A DNA stretch of 64,000 nucleotides from Actinomycetes bacterium (GCA_026708005.1 JAPOVR010000039.1:1-64000), one strand, 5' to 3'. Positions 43,473-52,003 are shown, counted from the stretch's first letter. The notes: generated from the sequence alone by a model not told the origin. Program-made: numbers and translations.

Positions 43473-44575
43473 CTCGCGAGCCGGATCGGCATGATCAGGT
43501 ACCAGAAATCGTCTCTCTCGCCCGCAAGCAGACCGGGGCGGAGAGGGTTGATGAGCCGGATCCGAACCTCCTCGGAGTCGACTGATTCGACGCCCTCGAG
43601 GAGAAACTGGGGGTTGAAGCCGATCTCGATGCTCTCGCCGGAGAAGGCAACTGGCAGGGACTCCTCGGCTTCGCCCACATCCTGCGTTTGCGCGCGGATA
43701 GTCAGCTTGCTGTCGGCAAACCGGAGGCGCATTGCCGTGTTGCGCGGGGCTAGCACGGCGACCCGCCGGACGGCATCGGCGAGCTCGTCGCGGCCAATCC
43801 GGGCCTCTCCCTCGAAGCCGTCGGGCTTCAGCTGCTCGTAGTTCGGAAACTGCCCGTCGATCCGGCGAGCGCTCAGCCAGGCAGCGTTTGAGCCGAACAT
43901 CACCTGGTTGTCCTGCACCGCCACCTGGAGGTGCTCCTCACGGGAAGCCTGGCCGGCCCGCACCAGCTCTCCAAGCGCCCGCGCAGGGATAATCGCATCG
44001 ACGTCGCGATCACACGCTGCCGCCAGCGGTGTCTCCTTCACGCTGAGGCGGTAGCTATCGGTTGCTGCCATGGTCAGCCGGTCACCACTCAGCCGGACGA
44101 GGATGCCGGTCAAGACAGGCCGAGACTCATCGCGCGATGCAGCTCGGCTGACTCGAGCAAGTGTCGCGAAGAACGGCTCTTGAGGAACAGCGAACAGCTC
44201 TCCTGGAGCCGGCTCTGGCAGCCGTGGGTAGTCAGCTGCGGCGTAGGTGTTTAGACGATAGGACGACGACCCGGACCGCAGATTTAGGAGGCCCTCATTC
44301 GCATCGTAGGCAAGAGCTACCTCACCCGCCGGAAGGACACGGGTAATGTCGAGGAGCAACCGGCCGGGTACAACAGCGGCTCCGGTCTCGGTGACCTCTG
44401 CGGTGACACGAGCTCGGATTGAGACCTCCATATCGGTCGCAGCAGCCTCGAGGATCTGCTCCTCCGCTCGAAGGAGAATGCCACTGAGGATCTGGACAGT
44501 CGACCGCGCCGACACCGCTCGACCAACGGCCTGCAGAGCCTCAGCGAGAACATCGCGACTTGTTTTGATGTTCAC
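43469..44575 (-). CDS. dnaN: DNA polymerase III sliding clamp (beta subunit)
   Basis: A 368-residue beta clamp of normal length with three repeated domains. Recognisable parts are the N-terminal helix DVLAEALQAVGRAVSARSTVQILSGILL, GRLLLDITRVLP, the central SRDESRPVLTGIL linker, ATDSYRLSVKE near residue 170, and the C-terminal YLIMPIRL hydrophobic-pocket strand. It starts at GTG 44575, and its stop overlaps the recF CTG start. Confidence 0.95.
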   Translation of the reverse strand: MNIKTSRDVLAEALQAVGRAVSARSTVQILSGILLRAEEQILEAAATDMEVSIRARVTAEVTETGAAVVPGRLLLDITRVLPAGEVALAYDANEGLLNLRSGSSSYRLNTYAAADYPRLPEPAPGELFAVPQEPFFATLARVSRAASRDESRPVLTGILVRLSGDRLTMAATDSYRLSVKETPLAAACDRDVDAIIPARALGELVRAGQASREEHLQVAVQDNQVMFGSNAAWLSARRIDGQFPNYEQLKPDGFEGEARIGRDELADAVRRVAVLAPRNTAMRLRFADSKLTIRAQTQDVGEAEESLPVAFSGESIEIGFNPQFLLEGVESVDSEEVRIRLINPLRPGLLAGERDDFWYLIMPIRLAS

Positions 44576-44774
44576 AGTGACTTCTCGCCTCTAGCTACTA
44601 CGAAATAGAGAGATAGTCATTGTCATAGGCAGTGTGAAGATTGGGGAGGACGGTGATCTCTGCGGTGAGAGCACAGGATCTACTGTGAGCAGATCTGGGG
44701 AGAATGGGGAGAACTTCACAGGCAAGCGGTTGCTTTGGAGGGGGTGTGTGGAGAAGCGTGCGTTTCCCACAGTC
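44576..44774. other. dnaA-dnaN spacer, AT-richer, with a DnaA-box-like site
   Basis: This spacer is markedly less GC-rich than its surroundings, especially 44590-44635. On the minus strand it should hold the dnaN promoter. It contains one near-consensus DnaA box and repeated GGGGAGAA motifs. It is a second candidate part of the origin beside the dnaA-rpmH spacer. Confidence 0.5.
44747..44755 (-). other. DnaA-box-like site (TTCTCCACA)
   Basis: The minus strand reads TTCTCCACA, one mismatch from TTATCCACA, in the spacer between dnaA and dnaN. Confidence 0.5.
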
Positions 44775-46133
44775 CTACCGCCGCCGCTTGATGCGTGCTG
44801 TGAGTTCTTGAACGAGGTTGTAGACATCATGGTCGTTTGAGATACGGTCTTTGATCTTGGTTGTGGCGTAGATCACTGTTGTGTGATCACGGCCACCAAA
44901 CTTTCGGCCGATGGCTGGTAGGGAGCTGTCGGTGAGCTCCCGCGACAGGTACATGGCGACCTGTCGTGGGTAGGCGACGGCCTGTGAGCGCCGCTGGCTG
45001 ATGAGCTCCTTGACGGAGATCTCGAACCGAGAGGAGACAATCTCCTGGATGTGCTCGATAGTTATCTTGGACGGGCCGCTATCGGGAAAGATGTCTCGCA
45101 TAACCTCGTGTGCGATCTCGGCAGTCATTGGTTGGCCTGTCAGTGAACAGAATGCAACAATTCGGGTTAGCGCGCCCTCAAGCTCGCGGATGTTCGACGA
45201 GATCCGCCCCGCGATCAGTGTCAGCACCTGCGGCTCGGGGGCGTGGATCCCATCGACCGTAACCTTCTTGCGAAGAATGGCAATGCGGGTCTCGAGGTCG
45301 GGCGGCTGGATATCGGTGATGAGGCCCCACTCGAACCGCGACCGGAGCCGGTTCTCGAGCGTGGCGATGTCCCGCGGCGACCGATCGGAGGACAGAATGA
45401 TCTGTCGTCCCGCCTCGTAGAGCGAGTTGAACGTGTGGAAGAACTCCTCCTGGAACCGCTCCTTGTCTTCGAGGAACTGCACGTCGTCGACGAGAAGGAC
45501 GTCGTAGTGGCGGTAGCGTTGCTTGAACCCCTCAATCCGCTTATCCCGGAGCGAGTTGATGAAGTCGTTCACGAACGTCTCGGTCGTGACGTAGCGGACT
45601 GAGAGCTCCGGCGACTGCTGGCTGACGTACTGGGCGATCGCCTGGAGGAGATGGGTCTTCCCGAGCCCGGTGCCCCCGTAGATGAAGAGCGGGTTGTAGG
45701 CCCTCGCCGGCGCCTCGGCGACCGCGAGCGCTGCTGCGTGGGCAAAGCGGTTTGAGGAGCCGATCACGAACGACTCGAACGTGTAGCGCGGGCGCACGCT
45801 TTCACGTGGGAGGCTCACCTGCCCAGGCGGCTGTGCAGGCCCCGGTTCTCCCCCCTCGACCGGCGGGGCCGGCTCGCTGACGGCGAGCCTCAGCTGCGTG
45901 CCAGGGGCGACCGCGTCCGCCGCTGCTGATTCCAGCAGCGACTGGAAGTGCGCCCCGACCCACTCGCGGGCGAAGTCGTTTGGCAAAGTCAGGACGAGGG
46001 CGCCGTCCGGTGCCTCCGACAGCGAGCCCGAGCCGAACCAGGTTGCGAACGTCTTCTCATTGAGCGACTGGCGAAGGTGGCCGGCGATGTCCGCCCACAC
46101 CGCATCCAGCCGCACCTGGCTCGGGGTCGTCAC
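44775..46133 (-). CDS. dnaA: Chromosomal replication initiator DnaA
   Basis: A 452-residue AAA+ initiator. Domain I (residues 1-80) is followed by a short Pro-rich linker and the ATPase core with YGGTGLGKTHLLQAI near residue 150 and LLVDDVQFLEDKE near 210. The sensor/Box VII region contains LENRLRSRFEWGL. Domain IV carries the DNA-binding signature GGRDHTTVIYA near residue 420. It starts at GTG 46133, with GGAAGGAG about 15 bases upstream. A TATGAT box (46172-46177, minus strand) is a plausible promoter -10. Confidence 0.96.
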   Translation of the reverse strand: MTTPSQVRLDAVWADIAGHLRQSLNEKTFATWFGSGSLSEAPDGALVLTLPNDFAREWVGAHFQSLLESAAADAVAPGTQLRLAVSEPAPPVEGGEPGPAQPPGQVSLPRESVRPRYTFESFVIGSSNRFAHAAALAVAEAPARAYNPLFIYGGTGLGKTHLLQAIAQYVSQQSPELSVRYVTTETFVNDFINSLRDKRIEGFKQRYRHYDVLLVDDVQFLEDKERFQEEFFHTFNSLYEAGRQIILSSDRSPRDIATLENRLRSRFEWGLITDIQPPDLETRIAILRKKVTVDGIHAPEPQVLTLIAGRISSNIRELEGALTRIVAFCSLTGQPMTAEIAHEVMRDIFPDSGPSKITIEHIQEIVSSRFEISVKELISQRRSQAVAYPRQVAMYLSRELTDSSLPAIGRKFGGRDHTTVIYATTKIKDRISNDHDVYNLVQELTARIKRRR

Positions 46134-46257
46134 AGTCGCCTGGCTCCTTCCCGGGGGTTAGGGGAGCCGCGATCATAGCAGCGCTTGGGTGTCTGCGTAT
46201 CCCGATTTGGATATGCTGTAAGAAGCGGTAAACACTGCGATTTCCTGGGATTTCGTG

Positions 46258-46266
46258 TTATCCACA
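46258..46266 (+). other. DnaA box (TTATCCACA)
   Basis: An exact match to the consensus DnaA-binding sequence in the dnaA-rpmH spacer. Confidence 0.85.
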
Positions 46267-46269
46267 GAG

Positions 46270-46278
46270 ATCTCCACA
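46270..46278 (+). other. Weak DnaA box (ATCTCCACA)
   Basis: Two mismatches from consensus, on the same strand and 12 bases after the perfect box, roughly one helical turn away. Confidence 0.35.
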
Positions 46279-46354
46279 CCTGGGGAGACCCGTGTGCGGC
46301 TCGAGGCGACATTGTGATAGAAGATACGACCGGCAGCCTGCCGGATACCTTCTC

Positions 46355-46360
46355 TATACT
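46355..46360 (+). promoter_or_regulatory. rpmH -10 box (TATACT)
   Basis: TATACT, a near-ideal -10, lies 41 bases before the rpmH start and would drive the rpmH-rnpA-yidD-yidC-jag operon. No convincing -35 was found at 17 bases. Confidence 0.55.
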
Positions 46361-46401
46361 TGTGCCGGGCCGCATCGGCGCGCTGCCCCGAGGTCGACCG
46401 A

Positions 46402-46536
46402 GTGAAGCGAACGTACCAGCCAAATGCCCGTCGGCGAAAGCGGCGGCACGGGTTTCGCGCGAGAATGCGCACTCGTGCGGGCCGCGCCATTGTCAAGCGC
46501 CGGCGCGCGCGGGGCCGTAAGCGCCTCACGGCGTGA
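46402..46536 (+). CDS. rpmH: 50S ribosomal protein L34
   Basis: A 44-residue highly basic protein beginning (V/M)[20 protein letters not shown] and ending GRKRLTA, the standard L34 sequence. It starts at GTG 46402. It is first in the operon next to oriC, followed after 19 bases by rnpA, as in most bacteria. Confidence 0.95.
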   Translation: MKRTYQPNARRRKRRHGFRARMRTRAGRAIVKRRRARGRKRLTA

Positions 46537-46555
46537 CGCCGGCTCTGGCCGGGAC

Positions 46556-46939
46556 ATGACGCGCCGCAGCCGCCTCTCGCGCTCGCGAGACTTCGACGCC
46601 GTCTATCGGAATGGGCGCAGCGTCGCGAGCCGATACCTGGTGGCGTACTCCTTTCGGCCGACCGCGGAAGATGGGGCCGGCGCGCGGAATGACGCTCGCC
46701 TTGGCCTTGCGGTTCCCAGGCAGGTCGGCGATGCCGTCACGCGCAACTGGGTCAAGCGACGCCTGCGCGCGGCCTTCGGCGCCGCCTCTGAGCGGCTGGA
46801 GCCCGGCCACGACTACGTGCTCATCGCGCGCCCTGGGCTGGCAGAGGCTGTGGAGAACCAGGGGTTCGCGTGGCTTGCCGAGCGCGTCGAGGAGGCGCTC
46901 GCGGGCGCGGTGAGCGCAGATAGAGACCGGGCCGCGTGA
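46556..46939 (+). CDS. rnpA: Ribonuclease P protein component
   Basis: A 127-residue basic protein that assists RNase P RNA in trimming tRNA 5' ends. LSRSRDFDAVYRNGRSVAS at the N-terminus and the RNR motif AVTRNWVKRRLRAAF near residue 65 are diagnostic. ATG 46556 gives the family length; the frame is open upstream over rpmH but that part is not RnpA. Its stop overlaps the yidD GTG by 4 bases. Confidence 0.93.
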   Translation: MTRRSRLSRSRDFDAVYRNGRSVASRYLVAYSFRPTAEDGAGARNDARLGLAVPRQVGDAVTRNWVKRRLRAAFGAASERLEPGHDYVLIARPGLAEAVENQGFAWLAERVEEALAGAVSADRDRAA

Positions 46940-47172
46940 AGTACGTCGCGATTGGGCTCATTGGCGTCTACCGCTGGACGGTCAGCCCGCTCCTGGGCCC
47001 GCGCTGCAAGTACTACCCGTCCTGCTCGCAGTACGCGATCGACGCGTACCAGGCTCGCGGCTTCATCCGCGGTACCGCGCTCAGCCTGTGGCGGCTGGTG
47101 CGCTGCAACCCGTGGAGCCACGGGGGCGTCGACTACGCCTCCGGCCGGCCAAGCTCTAAGGCTCGACCGTGA
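46936..47172 (+). CDS. yidD: Membrane protein insertion efficiency factor YidD
   Basis: A 78-residue protein with the YidD core: IGVYRWTVSPLLGPRCKYYPSCSQYAIDAY followed by RLVRCNPWSHGGVDY, including its conserved cysteines. An amphipathic N-terminus associates with the inner membrane next to YidC. It overlaps rnpA and yidC by 4 bases on each side. Confidence 0.93.
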   Translation: MKYVAIGLIGVYRWTVSPLLGPRCKYYPSCSQYAIDAYQARGFIRGTALSLWRLVRCNPWSHGGVDYASGRPSSKARP

Positions 47173-48224
47173 TGCCGACCACTGCCATCGCTGCGATCCT
47201 GGGGCCGATCGAGGAGCCCCTGACAGACGTGCTGGAGTGGCTGCACGTCTCGATCGGTCTCGGCTGGGGCTGGGCCATCGTCGTTCTGACGGTGGCCATC
47301 CGACTCATCCTTGTTCCCCTCACGCTCAAGCAGATCCGCTCGATGCAGCGCCTCCAGGTGTACGCCCCCGAGCTCAAGGCGCTCCAGGCGAAGTACAAGA
47401 ACGACAAGCAGAAGCTCAACGAAGAAGTGATGAAGTTCTACAAGGAGAAGAAGGTCAACCCGGCGGCCTCATGCTTCCCGATCCTCATCCAGATCCCGAT
47501 CTTCATCGCGCTCTTCTTCGTGTTGCGCGATTTCCAGACAGAGGTCATCGGCCCGAAGTTCCCGGACTCGGACCTGAGCTTCATCAAGATCGTGCCCAAC
47601 GTCACCGAGAACATCGGCGGGCACTGGTCGGGAATCCTGCTGCTTGTCGTCTACGTCACGAGCCAGGTTGCGTCGACCTTTTACATGTCGGCGACGATGG
47701 ACAAGCGCCAGCGGATGCTCTTCTTGGCGCTGCCCTTCATCTTTATCCCGTTCATCATCCGCTTCCCGGTTGGCCTCTTGCTGTACTGGGTCACCACCAA
47801 CCTCTGGACGGCTGGGCAGGGGATCATCACGAAACGCCTCGTTCCCCGGCCGCCGCCGCCGCCCGACAAGCGCTCGAGCCGGACCCCGCCGAAGACCGAG
47901 CCGGAGCCGACGCTGACCAGGGCCGGCGAGCCAGTCCGCAAGAAGAAGCGCCGCAAGACGCGGCCGGCCGCCCGCGCGGCAGGCGCCGACCAAGCGGAGG
48001 TTCTCGCAGGCAGAGGCGCCCCCCCCCAGGACACGAGGGAGCCTGTTGGGTCGGGGGCCGCTGTGCGCGGTGGTGATCCGGGCGGCACTTCGGGGACGAA
48101 GCCGGGCGGCCCAGACGCCAAGCAAGGCTCGGCCAAGCAGGGTGCTGACAAGAAGACGCAGCCAGGGCAGGTGAGGCGTCGCAAGAAGCGCCGGCCGAAA
48201 AAAGGCCCGCGAGCGCCGCGATGA
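47169..48224 (+). CDS. yidC: Membrane protein insertase YidC
   Basis: A 351-residue Oxa1-family insertase of the short, Gram-positive type without a large external domain. Membrane segments are visible near residues 25-50 (WGWAIVVLTVAIRLILVPL, with the conserved groove Arg), 95-118, 150-170 and 185-215. PAASCFPILIQIPIFIALFFVLR is typical. From about residue 215 to the end lies a long Pro/Lys/Arg-rich cytoplasmic tail, which in related proteins contacts the ribosome. It overlaps jag by 4 bases. Confidence 0.93.
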   Translation: MMPTTAIAAILGPIEEPLTDVLEWLHVSIGLGWGWAIVVLTVAIRLILVPLTLKQIRSMQRLQVYAPELKALQAKYKNDKQKLNEEVMKFYKEKKVNPAASCFPILIQIPIFIALFFVLRDFQTEVIGPKFPDSDLSFIKIVPNVTENIGGHWSGILLLVVYVTSQVASTFYMSATMDKRQRMLFLALPFIFIPFIIRFPVGLLLYWVTTNLWTAGQGIITKRLVPRPPPPPDKRSSRTPPKTEPEPTLTRAGEPVRKKKRRKTRPAARAAGADQAEVLAGRGAPPQDTREPVGSGAAVRGGDPGGTSGTKPGGPDAKQGSAKQGADKKTQPGQVRRRKKRRPKKGPRAPR

Positions 48225-48982
48225 GCGAGGACAACAGCGAGCGGGGAGCCGGCGGGGAGCTGCACTACCGCGAGGCGGCTGGTATGGGCGAGACCGTCGG
48301 CGAGGCACGGTGGGTGGCGCTTCGCAAGCTCGAGCGCCAAGTCCCGAACCTCGACAAGGACCGCGTCGAGTACGTCGTCGTGCGCGAGGGCCAGCGAGGT
48401 CTCCTCGGTGTAGGGTTTGAGGAGTCTGAGGTCATCGCTCGAGCAGCTGTGTCTGAGCCCACGACCCCTCCCTCTCCTGCGCTCGTGCGGGCGGAGGAGT
48501 CGGGGCCGCCGCCGCCGGCCAGCGACGAGCCCGAGGCGAGGTTCGTGGTGGATCTGCTCCAACGAATCTCGACGGCCCTCCAGGTGGATGCACGCGTTGA
48601 GGTCGCCGGGCGCGGCGAGGACACGATCACCGCGTCGTTCGAGGGATCTGACCTCGGTGTGCTGATCGGCAGGCGCGGGAAGACTATCGATGCGATCGAG
48701 CACATCGTGTCCGCGGCCACCTCTAGGCGGGCTGGCCGTCGGATCGAGCTGACCGTCGATGCGGCTCGATACCGCGTACGGCGGGAGCGCATGCTCGCCA
48801 CGATCGCCGAGAACGCTGCGCGGGACGCGAGACGAACAGGCAAGCCGGTCCCGCTCGAGCCGATGTCTGCGCCCGAGCGTAAGATTATCCACCTGTATCT
48901 GCGCGACACCGAAGGCATCGAGACGCAAAGCGAGGGCATCGAGCCGCACCGCTGTGTGGTCGTGCGACCCGTCCGCGCTTGA
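48221..48982 (+). CDS. jag: Jag/KhpB RNA-binding protein
   Basis: A 253-residue protein with three parts: a Jag-N domain (ETVGEARWVALRKLERQVPNLDKDRVEYVVVREGQRGLLGVG, residues 21-66), a KH domain with VLIGRRGKTIDAIEHIV near 145-162, and an R3H domain with PLEPMSAPERKIIHLYL near 210. Family members bind RNA and influence cell elongation. A disordered Pro/Glu stretch joins the first two domains. The 153-base spacer after it lacks the rsmG gene often found there. Confidence 0.92.
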   Translation: MSEDNSERGAGGELHYREAAGMGETVGEARWVALRKLERQVPNLDKDRVEYVVVREGQRGLLGVGFEESEVIARAAVSEPTTPPSPALVRAEESGPPPPASDEPEARFVVDLLQRISTALQVDARVEVAGRGEDTITASFEGSDLGVLIGRRGKTIDAIEHIVSAATSRRAGRRIELTVDAARYRVRRERMLATIAENAARDARRTGKPVPLEPMSAPERKIIHLYLRDTEGIETQSEGIEPHRCVVVRPVRA

Positions 48983-49123
48983 CATCCGGCACGTGAGCTC
49001 TGCGGTCTGCGGTGCCCGAGGCGCTCGGCTGGCCAATGCGCGCCGCCCCTCCCGCGGTCCCGGCGATCTCGGCACGGTTGCAGAGCAGGGAAGGCAGCTG
49101 AGGGGCCAGACCGGAGCCCGCGT

Positions 49124-49129
49124 TAGACT
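49124..49129 (+). promoter_or_regulatory. -10 box (TAGACT) of parA, leaderless
   Basis: TAGACT is followed by exactly 6 bases and then the parA GTG at 49136, the same geometry as at trxA, polX and the sigma gene. Confidence 0.6.
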
Positions 49130-49135
49130 CGCCGC

Positions 49136-49891
49136 GTGGCCGGGGGCATCTACGCGCTCGCGAATCAGAAGGGCGGCGTGGGCAAGACGACAACCGCCGT
49201 GAACCTCGGAGCGTGCCTTGCCGAGGCAGGGGAGCGCACCCTGCTAGTCGACCTCGACCCCCAGGCGAATGCGACGGCTGGGCTCGGCGTCACGGCCCAT
49301 GGCGGAAGCGCGTACGACCTCCTCGACGGTGCGTCGCTCGCTGCGGTTACGCAGAGGACAGGCCTGCGCAACCTGTTTATCGTGCCCTCCGTCTCAGACC
49401 TCGCCGGCGCCGTCGTTGAGCTTGCGCAACACAGCACGGGCGAGGCATACCTCGCGCAGGCCCTCGCCGGCGTGAGCGAGGAGTTCTCGTTCGTGTTCAT
49501 CGATTCCCCTCCCTCCCTCGGCCCGCTGACCGTCAACGCGCTGACGGCCGCCGATCGCGTGATCGTGCCGGTCCAGTGCGAGTACTACGCGCTCGAGGGG
49601 CTCACGCAACTGCTGCGCAGCATCGAGTTGATCCGAGCCCGCCTGAACCCCCGGCTCGCTGTTGCCGGCATCCTGCTGACGATGGTGGACGCCCGCACGA
49701 AGCTCTCGACACAGGTGATCGCCGAGGTGCGAGCCGCCTTCGGCGATCTGGTCTTTGAGACCACCATCCCGCGCAGCGTGCGCCTGGCCGAGGCCCCCAG
49801 CCACGGACTGCCGATCACCGCCTACGACGCTCGCTCGAGCGGTGCAGCCGCGTACTTCCGTGTCGCCGGGGAGCTCGCCGGCTGTCGCTAG
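49136..49891 (+). CDS. parA: Chromosome-partitioning ATPase ParA (Soj)
   Basis: A 251-residue deviant-Walker ATPase. The signature QKGGVGKTTTAVNLG (residues 9-23), LLVDLDPQANAT near 36 and FIDSPPSLGPLT near 120 identify it. It forms ATP-dependent dimers on the nucleoid that move ParB-parS complexes during chromosome segregation. It has its own leaderless-type promoter, and parB follows after 65 bases. Confidence 0.94.
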   Translation: MAGGIYALANQKGGVGKTTTAVNLGACLAEAGERTLLVDLDPQANATAGLGVTAHGGSAYDLLDGASLAAVTQRTGLRNLFIVPSVSDLAGAVVELAQHSTGEAYLAQALAGVSEEFSFVFIDSPPSLGPLTVNALTAADRVIVPVQCEYYALEGLTQLLRSIELIRARLNPRLAVAGILLTMVDARTKLSTQVIAEVRAAFGDLVFETTIPRSVRLAEAPSHGLPITAYDARSSGAAAYFRVAGELAGCR

Positions 49892-49956
49892 GCCGCCCAC
49901 GATCCGCCCGGAGCGGACGCCGAACGCCATCAGGTACGGCGGGCATACTCAGTGCG

Positions 49957-50856
49957 ATGACCACTGATCTCCCCGGGCCGGCGATGAAGTCTGCACCAAG
50001 ACGCGGCCTCGGCCGCGGCCTCGAGCTGCTGATGGCTGCGCCGCCGGCGAGCGATGCTCTTGCGCAGCTCCCGGTCGGGTCAATTCGCCCGAACCCCCTC
50101 CAGCCGCGGCGCAGCTTCGAGGACGAGGCCCTGGCGGAGCTCGCCAACTCGGTTCGGACGCAGGGCCTTGTGCAACCGGTCCTCGTTCGGCCGGATCCGA
50201 GCGGGGGATATGAGCTCATTGCTGGTGAGCGCCGATGGCGCGCCGCCTGCGCCGCCGGCCTCGCGACGGTCCCGGCGATCGTCCGGGAGGCCGCCGACCG
50301 CGACGCGCTGCTGCTGGCGCTTGCCGAGAACGTGGCTCGCGAAGATCTGGCGGCCTCCGAGGAGGCCCGCGGCTACGCGACGCTCATGGACGAGCTCGAT
50401 CTCACGCTCGGCGAGGTCGCCGAGCGCGTCGGCCGCTCGAAGGCAAGCGTGTCGAATCGGGTACGGCTGCTCGAGCTGCCCGGCGATGTCATCGCGCTGC
50501 TCGACCAGGGTGCTCTGAGCGAGGGTCATGCCCGCGCCGTCCTCGCTGTTCCCGGCCACGAGGGGCGCCGCCGGCTCGCGCGGCGCATTGTCCGGGAAGG
50601 GCTGTCGGTGCGTGCAGCGGAAGCGGCGGCCCGCTCGTCCGGCGCCCGCCGTCGCCCTCGCCGCGCGGTGGCTTCTGACCGAGTGCTGGCCGACCGTGCC
50701 TGCGAGCTCCTGGGGCGGGCCACGGGTGTTCCAGCGCGGGTGGGGCCGGGGCGCCTCGAGGTCCCCTTCCGTGACGACACCCAGCTGGCCGAGATCACCG
50801 AGGTGCTGGAGCGCGCGGCAGCCGTCGCCGCCGGTCCATTGCCGCAAAACGGCTAG
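49957..50856 (+). CDS. parB: Chromosome-partitioning protein ParB (Spo0J)
   Basis: A 299-residue CTP-dependent DNA clamp binding parS. The N-terminal domain shows PNPLQPRRSFEDEALAELANSV, the CTP-binding GERRWRAACAAGL near residue 90 and ENVAREDL near 125. The helix-turn-helix is LGEVAERVGRSKASVSNRVRLL near 150, and a C-terminal dimerisation region follows. A CATACT box 7 bases before the ATG suggests a separate near-leaderless promoter. A parS-like palindrome lies 12 kb away at 62.8 kb. Confidence 0.94.
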   Translation: MTTDLPGPAMKSAPRRGLGRGLELLMAAPPASDALAQLPVGSIRPNPLQPRRSFEDEALAELANSVRTQGLVQPVLVRPDPSGGYELIAGERRWRAACAAGLATVPAIVREAADRDALLLALAENVAREDLAASEEARGYATLMDELDLTLGEVAERVGRSKASVSNRVRLLELPGDVIALLDQGALSEGHARAVLAVPGHEGRRRLARRIVREGLSVRAAEAAARSSGARRRPRRAVASDRVLADRACELLGRATGVPARVGPGRLEVPFRDDTQLAEITEVLERAAAVAAGPLPQNG

Positions 50857-50870
50857 AATCTGCCCCCGCC

Positions 50871-50944
50871 GGGCGATTAGCTCAGTCGGTTAGAGCGCCG
50901 CTCTGATAAGGCGGAGGTCCCTGGTTCGAGTCCAGGATCGCCCA
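50871..50944 (+). tRNA. tRNA-Ile (anticodon GAT)
   Basis: A complete cloverleaf: acceptor GGGCGAT pairs with ATCGCCC plus discriminator A, with a normal D arm. The anticodon loop is CTGATAA with GAT reading ATC/ATT, and the T arm contains GGTTCGAGTCC. No CCA is encoded. It lies 14 bases after parB. Confidence 0.97.
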
Positions 50945-51030
50945 TGCACCACACTGCTGCTGGCTCAGTGCGCGCGCGGGTAGCGACCAGCCGTGCAATG
51001 CTACGATCAGGCAGCCGGGGGCATGCTGCA

Positions 51031-51522
51031 ATGCGCGAGATGGTGATCTACGGCGTGAGCTTCGACATGGTCGGCAAGCAGCCGATCGTGCTGCTCAGGA
51101 CGGCTGACGACAACAAGTTCCTGCCGATCTGGATCGGTCACCCCGAGGCGGCCGCGATTCTGATGAAGCTGCAGGGTTCCTCCCCGCCGCGGCCCATGAC
51201 GCACGATCTCGTCACCGACATCCTCGGACAGCTCGATGCGAAGGTCGTGAAGATCTCTGTCACGGAGCTTCGCGAGAACACCTTCTACGCGAGGATCTCC
51301 GTCGTCATGAACGGCACAGAGCTCGAGATCGACTCACGCCCGAGCGACGCCTTGGCGCTTGCGGTGCGCTCAGATGCGCCGATCTATGCAGCCGACGACG
51401 TCATCGAGGAGAACGCCATCGAGTTCGAGCAGGAGGACGTCGACCAAGAGGAGATCGTCGACGAGTTCAAGAAGTTCCTCGACGACGTCTCACCGGACGA
51501 CTTCACGCCGTCCGACTCGTAG
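51031..51522 (+). CDS. Bifunctional nuclease (BFN/DUF151) family protein
   Basis: A 163-residue protein. VSFDMVGKQPIVLLRTADDNKFLPIWIGHPEAAAI at the start and SRPSDALALAVRSDAPIYAADDVIE in the second half define the DUF151 family; a plant member has DNase and RNase activity, but bacterial roles are unclear. The C-terminal 35 residues are strongly acidic. ATG 51031 is chosen since the family fold begins there. A TACGAT box at 51002-51007 could be its -10. Confidence 0.85.
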   Translation: MREMVIYGVSFDMVGKQPIVLLRTADDNKFLPIWIGHPEAAAILMKLQGSSPPRPMTHDLVTDILGQLDAKVVKISVTELRENTFYARISVVMNGTELEIDSRPSDALALAVRSDAPIYAADDVIEENAIEFEQEDVDQEEIVDEFKKFLDDVSPDDFTPSDS

Positions 51523-51528
51523 CCCGAG

Positions 51529-51849
51529 CTAGCCCTCGTCTGAGCTGGTTGACCCGCCGCCTTTGGTGATCCCGTACACTTCTGCCTTGCCGATCGCCAG
51601 AACCGCCGAGAACAGCGATCGGACGCCTTCGGCTGTAAGCGGCCCCGGGTTCACATCGACCAGGTAGTCGAGGAGCCAGCGCTCTCTCGATTCATCAATG
51701 CGCGGGTAGCCGTGCTCGGCCTTGTGGTCGCGCAGCCTGTCAACGAGCTCGAGCCGGCGGTTGAGCGCGGCGAGGATGACCCGGTCGTTCTCGGCGATCT
51801 CCGCGCGGATCTGCACGACGGTGGCATCGGAGTCAATGTCCCTCACCAT
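51529..51849 (-). CDS. Chorismate mutase (AroQ type)
   Basis: A 106-residue all-helical mutase turning chorismate into prephenate for Phe and Tyr synthesis. The pattern IRAEIAENDRVILAALNRRLELVDRLRDHKAEHGYPRIDESRE contains the expected Arg, Lys and Glu active-site positions (first Arg near 15, RR near 33, Lys near 44, Glu near 56). ATG 51849 gives the single-domain length; the frame is open for another 660 bases upstream but shows no family sequence. An element copy lies about 155 bases upstream, oriented towards this gene. Confidence 0.85.
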   Translation of the reverse strand: MVRDIDSDATVVQIRAEIAENDRVILAALNRRLELVDRLRDHKAEHGYPRIDESRERWLLDYLVDVNPGPLTAEGVRSLFSAVLAIGKAEVYGITKGGGSTSSDEG

Positions 51850-52003
51850 GAGCTGCCAGGATAATCGGCGGCTTTGGCCGAAGGCGGGCTGCGTTCGTAG
51901 ACCACAGGTGGCGTGGCGCCTGCCGGCTCCGGGGCATGCTCGCTCCGAGCTCCGCCTGCCGATGAGCGTTCGCGAGCCGTGCAGCGTTGCTGGTGCTGTG
52001 CCC

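Larger units (their letters stand above)
46134..46401. other. Candidate replication origin (oriC) between dnaA and rpmH
   Basis: The spacer between divergent dnaA and rpmH contains a perfect DnaA box (46258-46266), a weaker one 12 bases later and a relatively AT-rich stretch (46195-46265). Position is strong support; the number of recognisable boxes is low for an actinobacterial origin. It also holds both divergent promoters. Confidence 0.6.

Noticed and set aside
45798-45813. parS site within dnaA (TTTCACGTGGGA)
   Set aside because: Only the left half matches; the right arm is GC-rich and not palindromic, so it is probably coincidental coding sequence.
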